Assembly: GCA_910578825.1 (NCBI GenBank)
Contig: CAJTSB010000057.1
Coordinates: 1 to 12,402 of the forward strand
Direction: 5' to 3'
Length of the DNA: 12,402 nt
From: an uncultured Lachnospiraceae bacterium
GTDB lineage: Bacteria; Bacillota; Clostridia; Lachnospirales; Lachnospiraceae
The position numbers and the translations under genes were made by a program. This document shows, one piece after another, positions 1-5,800 of this stretch (position 1 is its first letter; every line of letters starts with the position of its first letter). Below the pieces are notes generated by a model. The model did no database searches and was not told where the DNA came from. It saw nothing but the letters and a program-made list of their open reading frames with translations.

Positions 1-129
1 CTTCGGAAATATGTTTACTTCCCATAAGAATTTTCATGGCAGTCTTGCAAGAACTTCATGAAACAATGCTAAGATGTAACATAAAGGCTGAATCATTACC
101 ATATCCGACAGAATATGGCAGCTCATGAC

Positions 130-158
130 TTTACGAACTCTGGGATATCATGTATAAT
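130..158 (+). promoter_or_regulatory. Putative sigma-A promoter of the cyclophilin gene
   Basis: A perfect TATAAT at 153-158 is preceded by TTTACG at 130-135 with a 17-bp spacer (4 of 6 matches to TTGACA). It lies 35 bp upstream of the cyclophilin start codon and points towards it. This is motif matching only. Confidence 0.6.
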
Positions 159-193
159 CGAAGAAGAATATTGAAGAAAAGAGGTAAACAACC

Positions 194-715
194 ATGGCGC
201 AAAATCCTATCATAACATTTGAGATGGAAAACGGGGACGTTTTTAAAGCAGAACTTTATCCTGAAATCGCCCCCAACACTGTAAACAATTTTATCAGCCT
301 TATCAGCAAAGGGTACTATGACGGTCTCTGTTTCCACCGTGTCATCAAAGGATTCATGATTCAGGGAGGATGCCCGGATGGAACCGGAACAGGCGGTCCC
401 GGCTACAGCATCCAGGGTGAATTTACCCAAAACGGTTTCACAAACGACTTAAAACATGATGCCGGCGTACTCTCCATGGCGCGCACAATGGCGCCGGATT
501 CCGCCGGTTCCCAGTTTTTCATCATGCATAAAACAAGCCCGCACCTTGACGGCGCATACGCCGCATTCGGCAAGATTACAGAGGGCATGGAACATGTGGA
601 CAAAATTGCTGAGACAGATACGGATTTCTCAGATCGCCCCACAGAACCTCAGATTCTGAAAAAAGTCACCGTAGAAACTTTTGGTGAAACTTATCCGGAG
701 CCGGAAACCTGTTAA
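194..715 (+). CDS. Cyclophilin-type peptidyl-prolyl cis-trans isomerase
   Basis: This 173-residue protein should catalyse cis-trans isomerisation of X-Pro peptide bonds, helping protein folding in the cytoplasm. No signal peptide or membrane segment is visible, so it resembles the PpiB class of bacterial cytosolic cyclophilins. The single cyclophilin domain spans nearly the whole chain. The signature FHRVIKGFMIQGG (residues 47-59) holds the catalytic Arg49 and the pocket residues Phe54 and Gln57. SMART/ARTMAPDSAGSQFF-type pocket residues follow (Met95, Ala96, Gln107, Phe109), then LDGAYAAFGK near residue 118-127. The human CypA tryptophan position is Leu118 here, which is common in bacterial members and predicts weak cyclosporin binding. 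The ATG is chosen for the AGAGG at 180-184, 9 bp upstream. The gene has its own promoter and stands alone, converging on the ParA-like gene. Confidence 0.96.
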   Translation: MAQNPIITFEMENGDVFKAELYPEIAPNTVNNFISLISKGYYDGLCFHRVIKGFMIQGGCPDGTGTGGPGYSIQGEFTQNGFTNDLKHDAGVLSMARTMAPDSAGSQFFIMHKTSPHLDGAYAAFGKITEGMEHVDKIAETDTDFSDRPTEPQILKKVTVETFGETYPEPETC

Positions 716-735
716 AGGTTTCCGGTCAGGAAACC
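701..735. terminator. Overlapping hairpins between convergent stop codons
   Basis: CCGGAAACC (701-709) pairs with GGTTTCCGG (717-725) around a 7-nt loop. GGTTTCC (717-723) can instead pair with GGAAACC (729-735) around a 5-nt loop, so the two hairpins exclude each other. The TAA of the + strand gene (713-715) is in the first loop and the TGA of the - strand gene (726-728) is in the second. No U-tract follows on either strand, so a termination role is inferred from position only. Confidence 0.5.
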
Positions 736-1604
736 AAACCTGCCAGTTTCAAAATCAGATTCGTCGTCCGAACCAGCTCTTTCTCAAATTCTGTGCGTTT
801 CTCTGCTCCACCCCCGCCGACATAACTCTTAACGCCATTTTCCATCTTTCCCATCCGCTCTGCCGCGTGAAGGTAAGAATTATAGGGGATAGCTCCCAGT
901 CGCTCCTCTTCCAGCCGATAAATGCGCTGCAAATTTAACCGGTTATACAAATCATTCTCGAAATACCTTCCAATCAGGAAAAAAATTTCCCCACGGCAAT
1001 CCGGCGGATTGTTGTAAAACTTACCGATAACCTCCGTATCCTGATTCATATTCAACACACATACGTCTGCTTCCCGAAAAAGTTTCCTCGCATAATCATC
1101 CTGCCTGCTGCCGCAGTCAATAAATACAATATCAAAATACGATTCCACCGCATCCATAACGCGATTCATGCGCGCAAAACGGCAATCCCTGTGCCACCAT
1201 TCATATTCCGGTCTGACACTGGTCGGCAGATAGTACATTCTGTCCTTCACAATCTGGCGCATATTCGCCCTGACAATCTCTTCCGTCAAATCCTCCCGCC
1301 GTTCCCTGCCAAGCAGGCAGTCGAGACCGCTGAACAGAAAAAACTCCTGCGTCTCCGCTGCAACCGCCTGGTTCTGTAGCGGTTCTTCCGCTGTAAGCAT
1401 CCGTTTCTGTCCGGATTGCTCCGCCGCAAACACCGAATCCTGCCTGTTCTCCTGAAAAAATTTCCGCTCAAGTTTCTGATCGTGATATCCTCCTGAAACG
1501 ACTGCTACAGACAACGGATACAGGCAAACCACCGTAGTGGCGACTGCTGCAAGGTTAAATGCCGTTCCTGCTTTCTTTTGTTGACTCCAAAATGCTATTC
1601 TCAT
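726..1604 (-). CDS. ParA/MinD-like protein with degenerate P-loop
   Basis: A 292-residue protein built like a ParA/MinD/CpaE-type deviant Walker ATPase, but with an altered nucleotide site. The N-terminus has beta-strand 1 (MRIAFWS) followed by KKAGTAFNLAAVA (residues 10-22). This aligns with the family pattern KGGVGKTxxxNLA, keeping the downstream NLA but losing the GKT lysine. A Walker B-like strand FDIVFIDCGS (157-166, Asp163) and the family-typical strand EADVCVLNMNQDT (178-190) are present. Residues 45-150 are not recognised and residues 264-268 form a glycine-rich turn. ATP hydrolysis is doubtful; a regulatory or scaffold role is possible. Related proteins sometimes accompany Flp pilus genes in Clostridia, but no pilus gene lies here. 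The ATG has AGGAGAG at 1611-1617, 6 bp away. An ATPase-fold assignment is fairly safe; the function is unknown. Confidence 0.7.
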   Translation of the reverse strand: MRIAFWSQQKKAGTAFNLAAVATTVVCLYPLSVAVVSGGYHDQKLERKFFQENRQDSVFAAEQSGQKRMLTAEEPLQNQAVAAETQEFFLFSGLDCLLGRERREDLTEEIVRANMRQIVKDRMYYLPTSVRPEYEWWHRDCRFARMNRVMDAVESYFDIVFIDCGSRQDDYARKLFREADVCVLNMNQDTEVIGKFYNNPPDCRGEIFFLIGRYFENDLYNRLNLQRIYRLEEERLGAIPYNSYLHAAERMGKMENGVKSYVGGGGAEKRTEFEKELVRTTNLILKLAGLVS

Positions 1605-1749
1605 GGATCACTCTCCTCTGTCGGAGAAAACGTCATCCGGTTCGATGCCTTCATGTAAAACGGATGTTATTCAAATTAACATTTCACTTTATCATTGGGA
1701 TTCTTGCACGGACTTCGTGCTGATTCTATTTTAAGATTACATTTGACAA

Positions 1750-1779
1750 AAGATATGTTTATCATACAAAATATGTCAA
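1750..1779 (-). promoter_or_regulatory. Putative promoter of the ParA-like gene
   Basis: On the - strand TTGACA (1779-1774) is followed after 18 bp by TATCTT (1755-1750, 4 of 6 matches). This would give a leader of about 140 nt before the start at 1604. The -35 is half of an inverted repeat, TTTGACA (1742-1748) and TGTCAAA (1774-1780). The rest of 1605-1815 is AT-rich, has a weak GCACG/CGTGC hairpin at 1706-1720 and shows no gene. Confidence 0.4.
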
Positions 1780-1815
1780 AAAATGTAAACCTTTTTTTCG
1801 TACTTTATAAAAAGT

Positions 1816-2574
1816 TTATAATGTTACAATCAAGGTGTCATACCCATCCTGCCTGAGCTGGTTCTGGAGCGTCCTTGCATCCTCAAGCGTAGATTCACGC
1901 CCTACAATCACCGCATAATAGGGATTATCCCAACGCACCGTTGCAAAATACCCCTGACTTTCCAACTGCTCTCTAAGATATTCTGCATTCGATTCATGGG
2001 TAAAAAGCCCTACCTGCACGCCATACTGTTTCGGGGAACCTTCCAGAGGAATTGCTTCTTCTATCCCGTCTACAATAGCATCTACCATCTCATCAAAACG
2101 TTCGTCAAACATCTGGTTATCCATATCGTTATTGATAAACCCGAGTTCCATCAGGACAGCCGGCATCTGCGTCCTCCTCAGCACTACAAGTCCCGGACGC
2201 TCCACTACATCCAGATCCTTAAATCCAAAGTCTACCAGTTCCTGATTGATGGCCTCCCCGATGCGCGCAGCCTCCGTGCCTGCCTCATAGACAAGCGCCT
2301 GTGTTCCATTATAAGTATTGGGATTAATGCCTGAATTCCGATGAAAGGAAATAAAATAATCTGCACCGGAACGATTGGCTATTCTTGCTTTCTCAATCGG
2401 CGAATCATAACGGTCCGTGGTTCTTGTATACAGCACGTTATATCCCGCATCTTCCAACTCCTGTCCCACTGCAAGCGCTACGCGCAGCGTGTCGTCTTTT
2501 TCTTTCCTGTCCCCATAGGACGCGCCTGCGTCATAACCTCCGTGTCCGGCATCCAAAATTATTGTTGCAGCCAT
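1816..2574 (-). CDS. N-acetylmuramoyl-L-alanine amidase (Amidase_3) with SPOR domain
   Basis: A 252-residue zinc amidase that should cut the amide bond between N-acetylmuramic acid and L-alanine in peptidoglycan. The Amidase_3 domain (residues 4-176) opens with IILDAGHGG. The expected metal ligands and catalytic residues are His11, Glu25, His78 (in FISFHRN) and Glu143 (in LMELGFINN). A C-terminal SPOR domain (about 183-252, starting YGVQVGLFTHESNAEYL) normally binds denuded glycan strands. No signal peptide is visible, although the substrate lies outside the membrane. The protein may act after lysis or mother-cell release, or leave by a non-classical route; this is inference. The start is supported by GGAGG at 2579-2583, only 4 bp from ATG. 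I saw no well-spaced promoter just upstream and no strong terminator after the stop, so read-through towards the ParA-like gene is possible. Confidence 0.93.
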   Translation of the reverse strand: MAATIILDAGHGGYDAGASYGDRKEKDDTLRVALAVGQELEDAGYNVLYTRTTDRYDSPIEKARIANRSGADYFISFHRNSGINPNTYNGTQALVYEAGTEAARIGEAINQELVDFGFKDLDVVERPGLVVLRRTQMPAVLMELGFINNDMDNQMFDERFDEMVDAIVDGIEEAIPLEGSPKQYGVQVGLFTHESNAEYLREQLESQGYFATVRWDNPYYAVIVGRESTLEDARTLQNQLRQDGYDTLIVTL

Positions 2575-2630
2575 AGTTCCTCCATGGTTTTTCTTTTATT
2601 CTATGCAGGAGAGGTAATTTTGTTCGTCAA

Positions 2631-2780
2631 TCAAGTTATAATATAATTTGCTTTTACCCTGGCTGCACAGGCGCTCTGAACAGCGTCTTCACAATCCTTA
2701 GATTGCAGATCGACCGCTTTTTTCCGATCATCGGCCTTCAAATCGGCGACAGAAAATTTCCTTACTATTAAAAAACCCAT
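2631..2780 (-). other. Possible 49-codon ORF or gene remnant (doubtful)
   Basis: Between the amidase and the giant gene an ATG at 2780-2778 opens a frame of 49 codons ending in TGA at 2633-2631. It begins MGFLIVRKFSVADLKADD and continues as a charged, helix-like sequence with two cysteines. No convincing ribosome binding site precedes it, and its ATG sits in the distal arm of the terminator stem of the giant gene. I do not recognise the peptide. It could be chance, a decayed gene end, or a small protein. Apart from this, 2584-2770 shows nothing I can assign. Confidence 0.15.
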
Positions 2781-2838
2781 AAAAGCCCGCTTTGCATCCT
2801 GAAAATACTTCCTGCAAAGCGGACATTTATGGGTTCTT
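2768..2838 (-). terminator. Intrinsic terminator of the giant LRR/Ig/FN3 gene
   Basis: Arms 2774-2796 and 2813-2835 form a 23-bp stem with two internal mismatches and a 16-nt loop. Read on the - strand, the stem is followed by a T-rich run (TTTTTTAATA). It lies 28 bp past the stop codon of the giant gene, so it fits a rho-independent terminator. Confidence 0.85.
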
Positions 2839-2862
2839 ATTACAGATGTATCTGAAACTTTC

Positions 2863-5800
2863 CTACTTTTTCGTGGTAACCGCCTTTACTTTAGACCAGT
2901 CAGAATAAACCTTTCTTAATTTTCCATTGACCTTCACAGTCTTGTACGTACGGATTTTCACATAATACTTCTTTTTCGCTTTCAATTTAGAGATCATCTT
3001 CGACGTTATCTTTCTGTTTTTTACGGTCAACTTCTTTGTATTCTTATTGGCAAACTTACGGCTTGTGGAATAGGCAATTTCATAGCCAGACAGTTTTACA
3101 TTGTAGTTCCTCCATTTTATGGAAAATCCATTCCTCTTTGCGGATAGCTTTGATATGGATACCTCTTCCGGCAGGGTTTTTATATTCTTTGCCTCCGACC
3201 AACCCGAATAATAATTTCTGCCATTGACAGTTTTGTATGCCCGGACTCTGACATAATACTTCTTATTTGCCTTTAAGTTCTTGACGGTCAATTCGGTAAC
3301 AGACACTTTCTTAATCGTTTTTGTCTTTGTTCCTTTCTTGGTAAATTTTTTGTCGGTAGAATACTGCACCTGGTAGCCCGAAACTGGCATCTGTCGGTTC
3401 CACTTGACGGTAAAGCTCATGGGTTTCCTCTGTAACTTGGAAATAGACGGCTTATTTACCGTCACGTTTCCGTTATTGGAGGTTCCGTCATCCGGCTTTC
3501 CGTCGTCCGGTTTCCCATTATTTTCTACCACGTTCACAGTACACTGGGCAAAATCTCCCTGTTCTGTCATCACGGTAACCGTTGCCATGCCCGGCGCAAC
3601 AGCGGTCACGGTTCCCATGCCATCCACCTTTGCCACGTTTCTATCCGAACTTTGCCATTCATATTTAAATTTAGGGGTTCCCAGCGCGTCCATGATGACT
3701 TTCAGTGTTTTTCTGCTGCCTTGTTGCAACGTGAAGGATTCCTCTTCCAGAGACATTTCCTTTACATAACTACCTACCTGCACCATTGCGCTATTGTTGT
3801 ATTGGTACGCATCCTCTTCCTCCGAAACAGCGGCAACCATGAAATCAGAATATATGCCGCCCGAAGTGAGCATCTCCCCGGTAATGGGAATCAGTACCGT
3901 CTCATATGAATGGCTGCCTATCCGTTCCGTCGAATATGACGCTATTACCCGTTCTAAGTCATCACAATTAACAAGGCTCACCGCCGCTGTCGTAGATAAA
4001 TCTCCCCTGTTCTCGACAACAGCCGATATGAAGGGATTTCCCCCAAGCGTTACCAGATCCGCCGATATGCTTACATCAGAATACAGCAGACAAAATTCCG
4101 CGCTTGCCGGCTCTGATAACTCTTTGCCGCTCTCCGATAATTGCAGTACATAATTTCCTGCCGCCAAGTCCTTGGGAACATCTATCGCAAAGGAAAGTTT
4201 CTGCACCTGTCCAACACCCAAATCCACCGGGCACTGAGATTCGGACACATTCTGTCCAGAGGGCGCCAACACAGATACATCCAGGGATGTTACCGGATGG
4301 TTGCCTGCATTTTTCACTTCCGCCGACAGGGTCAGCTTTTCCCCTGGATTCATGGTATCGTAGTCATACTCTAAATTCTCAAGCACAATTTTTGAAAAAT
4401 CCTGCACCAGCGCAGTACAAAGTTTGCTCTCAACATTTACCGTATTTCCTTCATATGTATAAGCATCCTGCCGGTAATTCAGCAACGCCACGCCGTTTAC
4501 CAGAGTTCCGGAACATGCGCCGATACAGCCTCCTTCCTCCGTCACCTGTATGGGATTTGCATAAGTTCCGTCCTCTTGCCGGTACATCAGGTATGCCTCC
4601 GCAACATCCTTTTCACTGGAAGGATTTTTTTCCGTAAAGAGAATTGCCCGGCTTGTTCCATCGGTAAGTATCGAGAAATCCTCGTTGGGATTGATTTCCA
4701 AGCCAGCCACCAGTTCTTCCGGCGTTCCCCCTGCCGAAGAAAGCGCGACAATGGAATTATCCCGATACCAGTATATTCCGGAATCGCCATCCGTCTTGCT
4801 GTAGACCAGATTGGCATTGAGCGCCTTGCCATCCGTCAATTTGACCTTCTGTCCACCCAGATCCGACAGAAAGACGTTCCGGTCCTCAAACGTTGACAGA
4901 TTGTTGTCCAAATCCGTAATATAGGCAAGATATGTCTTCCCATCCAGCACACAGCCTTCCAACTCGCAGACCTTACAGGAATTTTCCAGCAGGGTGGCAG
5001 TTTCCGACCATTTTCCATTTTCATATGTACGGCAACGCACATCGTTCGTATTGTTCAATGCATAATAATCCGGGACGCTGTTTTCCACCCAGAAAGCCGT
5101 CAAGACGGAACCGTTTTTCACGATGGATGGGGACATACAATAGGAACCGCCTTCTACCAGTCTTGTGACATCAAACGCCCTTGTCTCCGTGTTAAATCGG
5201 GCAAAAGAAATCCCGGTAGCGCGCGCCATATCTTCCAGGCTGTCCGATGGCAGAATCTCCCTATCCATCTCCTGATATAAGAGATAGATATCGCTGCCAT
5301 CCGCATACAAATCAAAATCATAATCTGCCGTGTCATTGCCGTCCACCTGTTTTGGCTCGCTCCAAATTCCTGTCGTCCTGTCATAAATGCTGTAGTATAG
5401 CGTATCCGCATTATAGGCATCACGGCCTGCATTTGCATCCCGGTAAACCATAAGCGTCATATCTCCGGCAGAGACCGTCTTTGTCCGGGCATAGCCCGAT
5501 ACCGCCTCATCCAAGGTAAGCGTCCCCGCCTCTTTCACGGAAGACGAATTCCAGCCATCGTCCGCCGCAAGCCTTGAATAGTCCGCCACCTGCAAATCAG
5601 AAACATCATTGGCAGAAAACAGACTGCCGCCGGAAAGCGTCTGCGAGCGTTTCTTTGCATTGTCTTTTTTATCCGCACGGGTGTATACGTTAAATCTGCC
5701 GGATACAAGCTCCCATTCCTTTTCAAGGCAGAATAATTTTCCTGACACCTTCGCGTCCGCTTCCAGCACAATGGATTCCAGGCCCTTTTTCTCTCCCATC

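Noticed and set aside
99..118. CCATAT/ATATGG hairpin upstream of the cyclophilin gene
   Set aside because: Only 6 bp, AT-rich, no U-tract. The first 129 bases otherwise show no gene or clear element.
1996..2334. 112-codon + strand ORF
   Set aside because: Antisense to the amidase, whose catalytic motifs are intact in the other frame.
2598..2630. TTGACG ... TAGAAT as amidase promoter
   Set aside because: The spacer is 21 bp, too long for a standard sigma-A promoter.
4104..4637. 177-codon + strand ORF
   Set aside because: Antisense shadow of the CARDB and propeller part of the giant gene; proline/histidine-rich composition without motifs.
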